A DNA stretch of 64,000 nucleotides from an uncultured Poribacteria bacterium (GTDB lineage: Bacteria; Poribacteria; WGA-4E; WGA-3G): assembly GCA_951812525.1 (NCBI GenBank), contig OX638316.1:806001-870000 (forward strand), in the 5' to 3' direction. This document shows positions 43,970-53,058 of this stretch, piece after piece. A program made the position numbers and the translations under genes. How positions within the stretch are numbered: the stretch's first letter is position 1; every line of letters begins with the position of its first letter. The notes beneath the pieces were generated by a model. That model was not told the origin of the DNA. It saw only the letters and a list, made by a program, of their open reading frames with translations, and made no database searches.

Positions 43970-44998
43970 ATGAAAGTCACAGATTTTGATTACCACCTAC
44001 CGCCTGACCGAATCGCGCAAAGTCCCCTCCAACAGCGCGATGCATCACGACTCTTGGTAGTTGACCGCAGCACCCACACGTTTCACCACACCCACTTTTC
44101 GCAGATTGGAGGATACTTGCCGGACGCTGCACTCTTAGTACTGAACGACACAAAGGTTATACCAGCGCGGCTCATTGGGAATAAGCGTGGAACAGGAGGA
44201 AAGATAGAATTACTGCTTATCCGTGAACAAGAGACAGATATCTGGGAAACACTGGCAAAACCACGTCGGAATCTTCGGATCGGCACACAAATTGTATTCG
44301 GAAATGGTATTCTAACAGCAGAGGTCATCGCGAAGCCAGATGATGGGCATTGTATTGTTCGTTTCAACTACAAAGGAACGTTTTTAACCATTCTCGCGGA
44401 CATCGGTATGATGCCGTTACCGCCTTACATTCGTCGGGCACCGAATGCTGAAGACAAAGTACGCTACCAATCAGTTTACGCTGCTACTGAAGGGGCAATC
44501 GCTGCCCCGACAGCAGGACTGCATTTCACACAGGAATTGCTGGGGGAATTGAAAGATAACGGGATAGAAACTGCGACGCTTACACTGCATGTCGGACCCG
44601 GAACATTTCAACCAGTGCAAGTGGAAAATATTCAGACACACAAAATGCACTCTGAATACATTCACCTTGCTGAAACAGAAGCGAATTGCATCCGCTCGGC
44701 GCGGGAGGCAGACACGAAGATTGTTGCGATTGGGACCACGGTGGTGCGTGCCCTCGAAACTGCTGGTACAACAGGAGCCGTTCGTCCTTACAGCGGTTAT
44801 AGCAAACTTTTCATCTATCCGGGACACCGATTTAACGCTGTAGATGCACTGGTTACCAACTTCCATCTACCTAAATCAACTTTACTCATGCTTGTGAGTG
44901 CTTTCGCTGGAAAGGACCTAATTCAGAAAGCGTATCAAGAAGCACTCCAGCACAATTACCGTTTTTATAGTTATGGCGATGCCATGCTGATACTTTAA
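43970..44998 (+). CDS. queA: S-adenosylmethionine:tRNA ribosyltransferase-isomerase
   Basis: A 342-residue enzyme that adds the epoxycyclopentane ring during queuosine synthesis in tRNA. It begins MKVTDFDYHLPPDRIAQ and shows LLVVDR, LVLNDTKVIPARL, AAPTAGLHFT and YLHLAE-like and TNFHLPKSTLLMLVSAF segments. The ATG at 43970 is preferred over a TTG at 43952, because the family starts at MKVxDFDY. tgt, its usual neighbour, is absent; yajC follows. Confidence 0.94.
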   Translation: MKVTDFDYHLPPDRIAQSPLQQRDASRLLVVDRSTHTFHHTHFSQIGGYLPDAALLVLNDTKVIPARLIGNKRGTGGKIELLLIREQETDIWETLAKPRRNLRIGTQIVFGNGILTAEVIAKPDDGHCIVRFNYKGTFLTILADIGMMPLPPYIRRAPNAEDKVRYQSVYAATEGAIAAPTAGLHFTQELLGELKDNGIETATLTLHVGPGTFQPVQVENIQTHKMHSEYIHLAETEANCIRSAREADTKIVAIGTTVVRALETAGTTGAVRPYSGYSKLFIYPGHRFNAVDALVTNFHLPKSTLLMLVSAFAGKDLIQKAYQEALQHNYRFYSYGDAMLIL

Positions 44999-45019
44999 AT
45001 AAAGAGAAGGAGAAATTTT

Positions 45020-45322
45020 ATGGACCAGATAATGGGTTTGCTTGTTCCGTTTATTGCGATGGGTGCCATCATGTATTTCCTATTATGGCGACCGGAACAA
45101 GCCAAACGGAAGAAACATCAGAATATGCTGGAAAATCTATCCAAGGGTGATGAAATTGTAACCAATGGCGGATTGCACGGCAAAATTCTTGGTCTTAGTA
45201 ACGATAAGAATATTATTCTTATCACCGTTGGAGAACTGAACAATCAAGAAGTAAAAGTTCAAATCTCACGGAGTGCTGTCGCTTTTCTCAAGAAGGGTGG
45301 CGAACTCATCGAAGGTGAGTAG
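45020..45322 (+). CDS. yajC: Preprotein translocase subunit YajC
   Basis: A 100-residue protein with one N-terminal helix (about 5-22), then RPEQAKRKKHQNMLENLSKGDEIVT (part of the family signature), GGLHGKI and a beta-rich tail. It associates with SecDF and SecYEG. AAGGAGAAA precedes the ATG. secD and secF, which usually follow, are not here; the next gene is convergent. Confidence 0.92.
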   Translation: MDQIMGLLVPFIAMGAIMYFLLWRPEQAKRKKHQNMLENLSKGDEIVTNGGLHGKILGLSNDKNIILITVGELNNQEVKVQISRSAVAFLKKGGELIEGE

Positions 45323-45359
45323 GACTGAACCTGCTTCAGCGATAAGGGACTTGGCACCT

Positions 45360-46037
45360 CTATAAATCGGGTTGCACCCACAACTGGTAGCCAATCCCTT
45401 TAGATGTTACGGACACGATGCTATCGTGTGCTGAGAGCATCAGTACATCGTTGTTATACATTGGCACGCGCTCCGTTTTTTTGCCATCTACGGTGCGCGT
45501 GATATCGAGAACCGCAGCAGCGTCCGCATTATGCGATCTATAGAGGCAGATTGCCTCTCCATCCGTAGGCATTCCGTACGCGGTTCTTGCATTTACACTC
45601 GAATCATCCGACAAGACGTTTTCCCAAATCCTGATGTGTGTCTCGTGTTCGGCTGCTGTCTCTCCGGCACCGAGGATCACCGCCGCCGATTCCGAATGAG
45701 ACTCCACTTTGCACACCGCGACTTCCATACCCACTTCTTCTGTGATCATCTCATAAGTCGTGTGATGTGGGATATGCGCTACACACGCCTCATCTTGGAA
45801 GACATCTGGACGGTCTCCCAAAACGCCATACGCTTTGTTGCCGTTATGCCCTACCAACAGGGTGCAATGCCCGCCCAACGCAATGAGTGCGACTTCGGTA
45901 TCATCAGAGTGGTCAAAAAAAGTTGACTGGGGAGTTAGCGCAAGAATTCCGAAATGAAGTTTGGTGATCCCCATTTCGCCGGACTTTACAATTTCGGTAT
46001 AGCCCTCGGTGGGAGTGTAGTTTTTAGATGCCGACAT
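45360..46037 (-). CDS. KduI/IolB-like family protein
   Basis: A 225-residue double-cupin protein. The layout (GYTEIVKSGEMGITKLHFG, VALIALGGHCTLLVG, LGDRPDVFQDEACVAHIPHHTTYEM, AVCKVESHSES) matches 5-deoxyglucuronate isomerase IolB, which acts in myo-inositol catabolism. It is somewhat shorter than typical IolB and the metal-binding His set of the C-terminal half is not clear, so a different sugar isomerase is possible. No other iol genes are beside it, but Gfo/Idh/MocA proteins, which include inositol dehydrogenases, occur elsewhere in the window. Its start overlaps the maf gene by 14 bases. Confidence 0.6.
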   Translation of the reverse strand: MSASKNYTPTEGYTEIVKSGEMGITKLHFGILALTPQSTFFDHSDDTEVALIALGGHCTLLVGHNGNKAYGVLGDRPDVFQDEACVAHIPHHTTYEMITEEVGMEVAVCKVESHSESAAVILGAGETAAEHETHIRIWENVLSDDSSVNARTAYGMPTDGEAICLYRSHNADAAAVLDITRTVDGKKTERVPMYNNDVLMLSAHDSIVSVTSKGIGYQLWVQPDL

Positions 46038-46632
46038 CGGATTGAAAATGGGAGAGGTGTTCGACGAGGCTCGCTAAGGGTAAACCGACGACATTGAAAT
46101 AGCAGCCCTCAATGCGTCTAACGAAAGCGGCACCTCGTTCTTGGATTCCGTATGCGCCAGCTTTATCTGCCGCTTCGCCGGTAGCAATATAGTCCGCAAT
46201 TTCGGTCCTATGTAATTCTCGAAAATAAACCTGTGTCGTTTCCGCCCAAACAATAGTGCGTTCTGTTAAAGCGTCAACCAACGCCACCCCTGTTACAACC
46301 TCGTGAGAGGTGCCGCTAAGCTGCGTCAGCATCGCCAAAGCATCTTTATCATCAGTTGGTTTGCCGAGAAGCTTTCCATCTAACGCTACCAACGTATCCG
46401 CGCCGATAATTACGCCTTCGTTGCACTGTCGCGCAACAGACCTCGCCTTAAACAAGGCAAGTTCTCGCGTTACTTCACCCACCCGTTTGTCTGAATATGT
46501 GCTGTGTGGCGGTTCAGGAATATCGCTCGGACGGATCTCAAACGCCAAGCCAATCTGGGATAACAACGAGGCACGCCGAGGTGACGCAGAGGCTAATACG
46601 AGACGCAAGAGTTTTAAAGTCGGTTCGCTCAC
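46024..46632 (-). CDS. Maf family nucleotide pyrophosphatase
   Basis: A 202-residue protein that hydrolyses non-canonical or modified nucleoside triphosphates. Family motifs are LASASPRRASLL, VIGADTLVALDGKLLGKP and GAYGIQERGAAFVRRIEG. Length is normal. The stop overlaps the IolB-like start by 14 bases, so the pair is translationally linked. The dTTP/UTP (YhdE) and m7GTP (YceF) subgroups are not separated here. Confidence 0.92.
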   Translation of the reverse strand: MSEPTLKLLRLVLASASPRRASLLSQIGLAFEIRPSDIPEPPHSTYSDKRVGEVTRELALFKARSVARQCNEGVIIGADTLVALDGKLLGKPTDDKDALAMLTQLSGTSHEVVTGVALVDALTERTIVWAETTQVYFRELHRTEIADYIATGEAADKAGAYGIQERGAAFVRRIEGCYFNVVGLPLASLVEHLSHFQSDVGI

Positions 46633-46639
46633 TTGTATT

Positions 46640-46948
46640 TTATTTCAGACAATACCAACATGTATTCTGTTCTTCGCGGGTTTGCAACAAATTCGCTCGC
46701 TTCAACTCCTTGAGGCCGGTCTCAATCTCGGTTTTGGAAAAACCAATTTTCTGAAGAAGCGGATCGCGTTCTGGTATGCTAAACCAGTCCGGCTTGTCGG
46801 AAGAACGATATTTTTTCTTCAAAACCTCCAGCGCATTGTATAGGCGTAGGGTCTTGACAGGCAACCCAACAAGTGGGTTAATTTTAGCGAAGGATTGAAT
46901 TGATTCATTCGGCATCGCTGCAGTCCATAAATTAATAGTATTTTCCAT
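46640..46948 (-). CDS. Small winged-helix-like protein
   Basis: A 102-residue protein I do not recognise. GFSKTEIETGLKELKRANLLQTREE (residues about 69-93, given in part) has the spacing of a winged-helix recognition region, as in helix-turn-helix regulators. The C-terminus ends CWYC, a possible metal or redox pair. It stops seven bases before maf begins, so it may belong to the same transcript. Confidence 0.5.
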   Translation of the reverse strand: MENTINLWTAAMPNESIQSFAKINPLVGLPVKTLRLYNALEVLKKKYRSSDKPDWFSIPERDPLLQKIGFSKTEIETGLKELKRANLLQTREEQNTCWYCLK

Positions 46949-47060
46949 ACTTTACATAACGTATGTTTTTGAGAATGGGTTACAAAAAAGCGACCCCACC
47001 TGTCTTTTTATATAAAGGTGTTGCAGCGTGTTGTGCAGTGCCGACTTCAATACACTGCAT

Positions 47061-47089
47061 TTGACAACGCTTCGCGCTTATGTTAGACT
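47061..47089 (+). promoter_or_regulatory. Sigma-70-type promoter for the 47122 membrane protein gene
   Basis: TTGACA (47061-47066), 17 bases, TAGACT (47084-47089). The predicted transcript start is close to the TTG start codon at 47122, leaving a leader of about 25 bases. Confidence 0.6.
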
Positions 47090-47121
47090 CTACAAAACTG
47101 TCAGTATAGGATACTGCGATA

Positions 47122-49074
47122 TTGCTTCCTACCAATGAAAACCGTCTATCAGGACGTTCTGTCCTTCTCGGTATCTGCTTCGTTATTGTTATATGTTGCA
47201 TCGTTTCCTATGCGGAATTAGTAATCACCTACATCCAAATTGGGTTTTTACAACTGCCGCCTGCGGTTATTGGGCTGTTCTTCTTTCTCGTCTTAGGGAA
47301 TCGGTTGCTCGAAAAGCTAAACAATCGATTTGGGCTGTCCCCGCGGGAATTGATGGCTATCTACTGTATGATGTTGGTTGCCTCAATGATCTCATCGCGC
47401 GGCGTGATGGAAAAACTCATTCCGGCACTCATCGCAGTCAACTACTTTACCAACGAAACTAACAGTTGGGACACCCTCTTTTTTCCACATATCAAACCGT
47501 GGCTAATCCCATTTTCGCCGGAACAAAAAGGGCAAGCATCTATTGCTATCAGTTTCTATGAAGGCAGGCAGACAGGTGACGCGATTCCGTGGCAGACATG
47601 GATAGAACCGTTGTTCGTATGGGGAATACTTGTTTTCTTAGTGTTTACTGCGTTTCTTTGTCTCGCGGCAATCCTACGGAAACAGTGGATCGAAAACGAG
47701 AAACTGACTTTCCCATTAGTTTCGCTGCCGCTTGAGTTCGTACATGAGGGACGCGGTTTTCTTAGAAATCGCCTTATGTGGTTAGGGTTCGGACTGCCTG
47801 CCCTTATCTTCACTTTAAATGGACTTCATGAAATCTGGCCCCAAATTCCGAGTATCTCGCTGCGGTATCTGCTCAATCAATACTTCACGGAACGACCTTT
47901 CAACGCTATCTTCTACACTCCGATTTTTCTCTCCTTCGCGGCGGTAGGATTTTTCTACCTATTGCCGACACAACTGCTTTTCAGTCTATGGTTCTTTTTC
48001 CTACTTACACGGCTCCAGGACGTCGTCGCGGCGATGTTTGGCTTACGGGTAAGCGGGATGCCGCTCTACCCAACCCGGCTCTATTTAGGTTACCAAGTCG
48101 CCGGCGCTTATGTCGTGCTGGTAATCTCGTTTATCTATATGGGACTTCCACATTTCAGGCGCGTGTTTCGCAACGCGTTTACTGCAAATACAGCAGATGA
48201 CACACCGGAACTTATGCCTTACCGTACGGCGGTTTGGGGTCTTATTGGCAGTATGGTTTTGGCAATAGGGTGGTGTTACGCAGCAGGGCTGAATTTGGGG
48301 TTTGCCGCATTCGAGATAGTTGTTTATATCTGCATCATAGCGGTAGTAATGGCGCGTAGCACAGCTGAAGGCGGATTGCTAATGACAGAAACATCTTTCC
48401 GCCCCATAGATCTCTATCAACTCATCGCGAGCAAAGCGACACTGGGGGCACCGAGCCTTACCATACTCTCGTTCCTTGATGCTATCTTCACTCGCGACCA
48501 GCGCGGATTGATTCTTACTGGTTTCTTAGACGGCTTAAAAATCAGAGATCGGGTAGGAATGTCGTATCGTTCACTCTTGGGAGTATTCGTGTTAGGTTGT
48601 ACGCTTGCGTTCTTATGTGCGGCTGCCCTCCACTTATGGCTCCCGTATACGCATGGTGCAAATTATATGTATAGCTACACCTATCGGGGAAACCCTTTGT
48701 GGGCATTTCAGGACAACGTCGCGGCGATGGAAGGGTTAGGGACAGATTTACGTACAACTGGAGGGATCTTTTTCGGCGTTGGGGCACTCGTGACGACCGG
48801 ATTGGTTATTCTGCGGATGTTATATTGGTGGTGGCCCCTGCATCCGCTTGGGTATGCATTATCCGCTTCGTGGACGCTTATCGTATTCTGGTTTCCGGTT
48901 CTCATCGCGTGGGGTATCAAGATGCCGATATTACGTTACAGCGGCATTCGGCAATATCAACGCCTCCGCCCTTTCTTCTTAGGCATGGTGTTCGGGGAAT
49001 TTAGTATGGCAGTTGTGTGGACGCTCATCAGTTGGGGAGCGAACGTGCCAGCACCGTTCTTTCCGTGGCCGTGA
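47122..49074 (+). CDS. Large polytopic membrane protein (DUF6785/DUF6784-like)
   Basis: A 650-residue protein with about 14-16 hydrophobic helices. It resembles the DUF6784/DUF6785 proteins that are frequent in Planctomycetes, Armatimonadetes and Poribacteria and appear related to oligopeptide (OPT) transporters; typical segments are RLSGRSVLLG, LSPRELMAIYCMML and RSTAEGGLLMTETSFRP. The start is a TTG 33 bases after a good promoter; AGGA lies further upstream than usual, so the start is uncertain by a few codons. A transport role is likely; the substrate is unknown. It is convergent with the aldolase gene. Confidence 0.65.
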   Translation: MLPTNENRLSGRSVLLGICFVIVICCIVSYAELVITYIQIGFLQLPPAVIGLFFFLVLGNRLLEKLNNRFGLSPRELMAIYCMMLVASMISSRGVMEKLIPALIAVNYFTNETNSWDTLFFPHIKPWLIPFSPEQKGQASIAISFYEGRQTGDAIPWQTWIEPLFVWGILVFLVFTAFLCLAAILRKQWIENEKLTFPLVSLPLEFVHEGRGFLRNRLMWLGFGLPALIFTLNGLHEIWPQIPSISLRYLLNQYFTERPFNAIFYTPIFLSFAAVGFFYLLPTQLLFSLWFFFLLTRLQDVVAAMFGLRVSGMPLYPTRLYLGYQVAGAYVVLVISFIYMGLPHFRRVFRNAFTANTADDTPELMPYRTAVWGLIGSMVLAIGWCYAAGLNLGFAAFEIVVYICIIAVVMARSTAEGGLLMTETSFRPIDLYQLIASKATLGAPSLTILSFLDAIFTRDQRGLILTGFLDGLKIRDRVGMSYRSLLGVFVLGCTLAFLCAAALHLWLPYTHGANYMYSYTYRGNPLWAFQDNVAAMEGLGTDLRTTGGIFFGVGALVTTGLVILRMLYWWWPLHPLGYALSASWTLIVFWFPVLIAWGIKMPILRYSGIRQYQRLRPFFLGMVFGEFSMAVVWTLISWGANVPAPFFPWP

Positions 49075-49092
49075 GCGTCCCATTTCAAGGAT

Positions 49093-50202
49093 TTAGGCAG
49101 CACTTCGATTGCGCGCCGTGACTTCCCAAGTCCCCCGACAATATCCATCAGTATCTATGACATAGTAAAACGGATGCAGCGCAACACAGGGACAGATATG
49201 CGTCGGACAGACGTAAATTTCTTGCCCAATGTACATCGGTGCGCTGTCAGGAACATCAATCGCCCAATGCTCCTCATGCTGTTTGCCTACCTCAGCATCC
49301 TCAACATTCAAAATAACCCCACGCGCGCCATCAGGATCTGCAGCAATGGCTTTATGACCCAAATCAAGTGTAATCCGGTTTGGCGTAGGGATACTAATAA
49401 TGCGACTCAGGAGCAGAGCTGCTGGCGTAAAACCGAGATCGGGGAAAAGGGTCGTGTAACCGTAATCGTGGAAAATGAAGGTACCCGGCGATGCCTCCAC
49501 GCCTGGGGTCTTCGCATACATTGGGAATGTCGGTGTACCGCCCATCACAATCAACGGGACTTCAAGCCCTTTGGCAAAAAGTCTATCCTGCATCTCTTGG
49601 GTCTGAGCAATGCTTTTGTTGCAGGATGCTTGCCGCTCAGTGACATCTTCATCGTGGATATGTCCGTCGTAAACGTGTAAACCCCATGCCTGTAATCCAT
49701 CTGATGCCTCAATCTGAGCGTACACATCAACAGCCGCGTCGCCAACCGGTATACCAGTCCGATGCATACCGACATCCAAGTCCAGCATAACTTTGACCGT
49801 TAAACCGGACTTTGCTACAGCTGACGAGAGTGCCGTTACTGCCGCTGAATGATCTACAACGACCTTGAAATCAGCATCTGGATATGTCTCCTGTAGCGCA
49901 ACGAACCTGTTGATATTCGGTCCTACCATCTGATAGGCAATCAGAATATCTGCTATACCGTTTTGCGCCAGCACCTCTGCTTCGCGCAGGGTCGCACATT
50001 TGTGTTTAGAGATGCCAGCATCGCGTTCCATAGCGATAATCTCTGCGGTTTTATGGGTCTTCGCATGCGGTCTAAGCCTTGAGACATCGCCATCAACCAT
50101 AGCAATGGCACGTTCAATGTTCTGCCGAACCTGTGCGAGATAGACAACCAGTGATGGACTCGGTATCGTCTCAGCATTCTGAATACGGTATTTCTTATCC
50201 AT
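49093..50202 (-). CDS. D-threonine aldolase-like PLP enzyme (alanine racemase fold)
   Basis: A 369-residue fold-III PLP enzyme. K48 in RPHAKTHK should bind PLP; the C-terminal beta domain carries LDLGHKAIAADPDG and CPTHICPCVAL, corresponding to the divalent metal site of D-threonine aldolases. The ATG at 50202 has a GGGGTGAG site upstream; the frame to 50223 does not improve on it. Relatives cleave D-3-hydroxyamino acids into glycine and an aldehyde, or act as D-serine dehydratases. The gene stands at the end of the pth run, after a repeat-bearing gap. Confidence 0.82.
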   Translation of the reverse strand: MDKKYRIQNAETIPSPSLVVYLAQVRQNIERAIAMVDGDVSRLRPHAKTHKTAEIIAMERDAGISKHKCATLREAEVLAQNGIADILIAYQMVGPNINRFVALQETYPDADFKVVVDHSAAVTALSSAVAKSGLTVKVMLDLDVGMHRTGIPVGDAAVDVYAQIEASDGLQAWGLHVYDGHIHDEDVTERQASCNKSIAQTQEMQDRLFAKGLEVPLIVMGGTPTFPMYAKTPGVEASPGTFIFHDYGYTTLFPDLGFTPAALLLSRIISIPTPNRITLDLGHKAIAADPDGARGVILNVEDAEVGKQHEEHWAIDVPDSAPMYIGQEIYVCPTHICPCVALHPFYYVIDTDGYCRGTWEVTARNRSAA

Positions 50203-50347
50203 AATCTCACCCCTTCGCGTCAAGTCATAGATTGTGACATAGAAACAGAAGCACGTGTTTACTTTTTGCCCGCGAATATTACCACAAACGCGGGGTAAAC
50301 GTTATACGCCTATTTTACGCCATAATTTGAATAAGGTCAAGTTTATT

Positions 50348-50378
50348 GGCTATCAGCCGTCGGCTGTCGGCTGTCAGC
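50348..50378. repeat. Dispersed family C repeat, copy 4
   Basis: GGCTATCAGCCGTCGGCTGT and the following CGGCTGTCAGC are direct iterations of the GGCTGTCAG variant of the family, in the gap between pth and the aldolase gene. Other units occur about 650 bases away at 51029. Confidence 0.6.
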
Positions 50379-50426
50379 GACTGGAAGTTGTTCCTACAGG
50401 AAAGGCGGATGGATAGATAGATACAT

Positions 50427-51014
50427 TTAGGTTATCTGTTGCCGTCTGTTAAACCGATTCATAACCGTTAGGATGTCGTTTTTGACAAAGGCTTCAACAG
50501 CATCAACTGCTCGATCAATAGTCGGTTCGATCTCTATCTCTTCGGCTTCCGAAAATTCCGTAAGAACATAACCGGTCAAATCACCGATCGGTTCACCGAT
50601 GCCAATGCGTAGGCGCGGAAACTCGTTTGTACCCAAGTGATGAATGATAGACTTCATCCCCTTTTGTCCGCCATCGCTCCCTTTCTGTCGTATTCGAAGC
50701 ACACCGATGTCCAAATGAATATCATCGTACACGACACAGAGTTGCGAGAGTGGTACCTCAAACCGATCCATCAGTGCAGCAACAGCGACACCACTGTTGT
50801 TCATATATGTCATCGGCTTTGCGAAGATAACAGGCGTGTCATGCCATGTGGTCTGCATAACAAGCGATCTGCAGATCGATGTTGGGGTGTGACGCGGCAC
50901 ACGCGAATTGTTTTGGGTTTTTTCGTGGAGGGCATCAATTACGCGAAAGCCGACGTTGTGTTTAGTGTGTAGGTAGCGCAGCCCGGGATTACCGAGCCCA
51001 ACAATGAGTTTCAT
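50427..51014 (-). CDS. pth: Peptidyl-tRNA hydrolase
   Basis: A 195-residue enzyme that recycles tRNA from prematurely released peptidyl-tRNA. It begins MKLIVGLGNPGLRYLHTKHN, with the catalytic His in KHNVGF at 19, and continues with KPMTYMNNSGVAV, VVYDDIHLDIG and GGQKGMKSIIHHLGTNEFPRLRIG (given in part by its core GMKSIIHHLG). Length is normal. It lies downstream of the GerMN gene in the ispE-rplY run. Confidence 0.95.
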   Translation of the reverse strand: MKLIVGLGNPGLRYLHTKHNVGFRVIDALHEKTQNNSRVPRHTPTSICRSLVMQTTWHDTPVIFAKPMTYMNNSGVAVAALMDRFEVPLSQLCVVYDDIHLDIGVLRIRQKGSDGGQKGMKSIIHHLGTNEFPRLRIGIGEPIGDLTGYVLTEFSEAEEIEIEPTIDRAVDAVEAFVKNDILTVMNRFNRRQQIT

Positions 51015-51028
51015 TTTTTTTGCGTGGT

Positions 51029-51055
51029 GGTCGGTTGTCAGTTGTTGGTTAAGAA
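51029..51055. repeat. Dispersed family C repeat, copy 5
   Basis: GGTCGGTTGTCAGTTGTTGG and the adjoining TTAAGAA match the unit at 10079-10100. It lies just upstream of pth, in the gap to the GerMN gene. Confidence 0.6.
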
Positions 51056-51123
51056 TTTGTGTTGGTCGTCTATGTTTCCTTCACATGAATGGCTCTCGCC
51101 CGATAACCCGTTTCTCCCAAACC

Positions 51124-51717
51124 TCAATCGAAAAAATGCAGAGGCTGTGAGAGGTTAAGATGTCCGGCAAGCGTCTTCACTTGGTTCCCATCAATCAGAA
51201 TCTGAACCTGTTTAATGTCATCAGGGAATGCATCAAAGACAGTCTTAAGAATCGCCATGACTGTTAAGCCCTCAGCGGTTGTGCCACCGATATGACCGTC
51301 AGCGAGATGGTTTGAAAAATCCAAGTAGGCAGTCTGATCGCTGTCAATATAGACCTCGTTGAGGAGTGTGCCACGTGGAATAGGATTTCTAAAGTTGGGA
51401 GGTGTCTCTTGGATAAGTGCTTTGACGACTTGACTCAAACGCTTGGTAAGCTCCGTATGAAGTCGGCGTTCAATTTTGACAGGAACAAGCGTGAGTGCGG
51501 TCGGATCTATAAGAAATAGGTTGACCTCTTGCGGCGGTGGCGGTGTATCTGACGGGTTAGCAGCAACAGGTAACGGTGGTGGTGCAGTTGGAATAATCGT
51601 TTGCTTCGACTGATTAATCAGATATAGCGTCGCAATGAGAGAGAGAACAAGAATAATAAGGGTTATTCCCCATATCACTAAGAGTCTCGAAAAGCCAGCA
51701 CTGCCGTTGTATTCCAC
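51124..51717 (-). CDS. GerMN-domain membrane protein
   Basis: A 197-residue protein. One N-terminal transmembrane helix (about 14-34) is followed by a proline-rich linker (TAPPPLPVAANPSDTPPPPQ) and a GerMN domain (about 62-190) with IPRGTLLNEVYID, AYLDFSNHL and ILIDGNQVKTLAGH. GerMN domains occur in cell-envelope and spore proteins and are often encoded beside N-acetylmuramoyl-L-alanine amidase, as here. It may help position the amidase or bind peptidoglycan; this is inferred from neighbourhood. Confidence 0.8.
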   Translation of the reverse strand: MEYNGSAGFSRLLVIWGITLIILVLSLIATLYLINQSKQTIIPTAPPPLPVAANPSDTPPPPQEVNLFLIDPTALTLVPVKIERRLHTELTKRLSQVVKALIQETPPNFRNPIPRGTLLNEVYIDSDQTAYLDFSNHLADGHIGGTTAEGLTVMAILKTVFDAFPDDIKQVQILIDGNQVKTLAGHLNLSQPLHFFD

Positions 51718-51878
51718 TGTTTTGTCCCTATATGGCGAAAGTTCTCTTTACTCCAGTCTGCTACTATTTTAAGCTAGGAAGCTGCCCGTGAGACGCGCTT
51801 GCCAACGTTCTCTGCTTCCTGATTGATTGTCATAGGTTCCGTTCCATAACTATCGGCGTATTGGATTCAATTGATGGA

Positions 51879-53024
51879 CTATTGCTCTGAGACTGTTGCG
51901 GGGGCAGACTGATTCACTGAAGAAATGTAGCGCTGGATAGCACGGGTGACGGCTTGTGAAACGCTTGCGATATACTCAGGATTAGAGAGTTTCCCTAAAT
52001 CCTCGACATTAGAAAGATAACCGAGTTCCAAAACAACAGCTGGCATATAGATTTCAGATAATGTGATAAGCGGGAGCTCGGTAATCGTTACTGGGATTTC
52101 TGTTAGAAAATTTAGCTCTGCTTGCAGCACAAACGCGAAGTCCCGACTCTGCTTCAAAAAATTGGCTTGTGCGAGGATCTTTAATCTCTGTCCTGCAGGT
52201 GCTTGCCCGACAGCAGTTGGAAACCGGATTTCTCCTTTGGGATTATTCAGATAAACCTTGACACCCTTCTCGTGCGGTGAAAAAGATGCGTTGCAGTGTA
52301 AACTGAGAAAGAGTTTCCCTTGATTCCGGTTAGCAACTTGAATACGCTCAAAGTGTGTTTTTTTCGTATCACCCTGACGGGTGAGGTAAACCCGCATCTC
52401 TTTCTGTTTACTAATTTCTTGAATCTGCTTTGCAAGCGCGAGGACAATATCTTTTTCAAGGAGTCCGGTGTTCCCTTCACATCCCCGATCATCCGCGCCA
52501 CCGTGTCCGGGATCGATGATGGCTGCCCAGTTCTGAGAGTCGGTTTCCTCCGCAGGTATCCAAGACCCCTTAGGTCTCATTTGGACCCTTCTCAGGCTCG
52601 GATTATAGATAACTTCAACATCATTGAGAATTGGCAGGAGTTGCGTGAAAAAAGTGATAGGCACCATCGGCTGCTGTGCAATAATCATCGGAGGCATCGA
52701 GAGCGTGATTATCTTTCCACCGGGATCGATGGTAACTGTCGTCTTGCCCATCTGCAAGCGAATCCGCTTGTTCTTAGTTCTGAGGGTGAGTCGTTTACGC
52801 GGGTGGTTATACTGATCTGTCATTGCGGGGTCAAAAACCTGTTTCACGGCATCAACGGAGAGGTAAACGTTCTCGTCGTTGAGCTGCGCAGTCACTTCCG
52901 CAATTATTTTTCCATCGACATCAATAAAATGGACATGGGGTTCTTGGGCAATACCCTTGAACGCAATAGACCACACAAGAACACCTAAGAAAAGCGCGTA
53001 AACAACTACAGAGTGTCTGTTCAC
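51879..53024 (-). CDS. N-acetylmuramoyl-L-alanine amidase (Amidase_3)
   Basis: A 381-residue secreted zinc amidase that cuts the peptide from muramic acid in peptidoglycan. The signal peptide covers about 1-26 (ending FKGIAQ). Residues 30-155 form a copper amine oxidase-like N-terminal domain (FFTQLLPILNDVEVIYN). The catalytic domain (about 165-370) has IIDPGHGGADDRG, SLHCNAS and VVLELGYLSN, which give the zinc His, second His and catalytic Glu. The start is GTG at 53024 with AGGAG eight bases upstream; longer frames overlap rplY. Confidence 0.9.
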   Translation of the reverse strand: MNRHSVVVYALFLGVLVWSIAFKGIAQEPHVHFIDVDGKIIAEVTAQLNDENVYLSVDAVKQVFDPAMTDQYNHPRKRLTLRTKNKRIRLQMGKTTVTIDPGGKIITLSMPPMIIAQQPMVPITFFTQLLPILNDVEVIYNPSLRRVQMRPKGSWIPAEETDSQNWAAIIDPGHGGADDRGCEGNTGLLEKDIVLALAKQIQEISKQKEMRVYLTRQGDTKKTHFERIQVANRNQGKLFLSLHCNASFSPHEKGVKVYLNNPKGEIRFPTAVGQAPAGQRLKILAQANFLKQSRDFAFVLQAELNFLTEIPVTITELPLITLSEIYMPAVVLELGYLSNVEDLGKLSNPEYIASVSQAVTRAIQRYISSVNQSAPATVSEQ

Positions 53025-53058
53025 GCGCACATCTCCTGGATTCTTGATATAGACAAGC

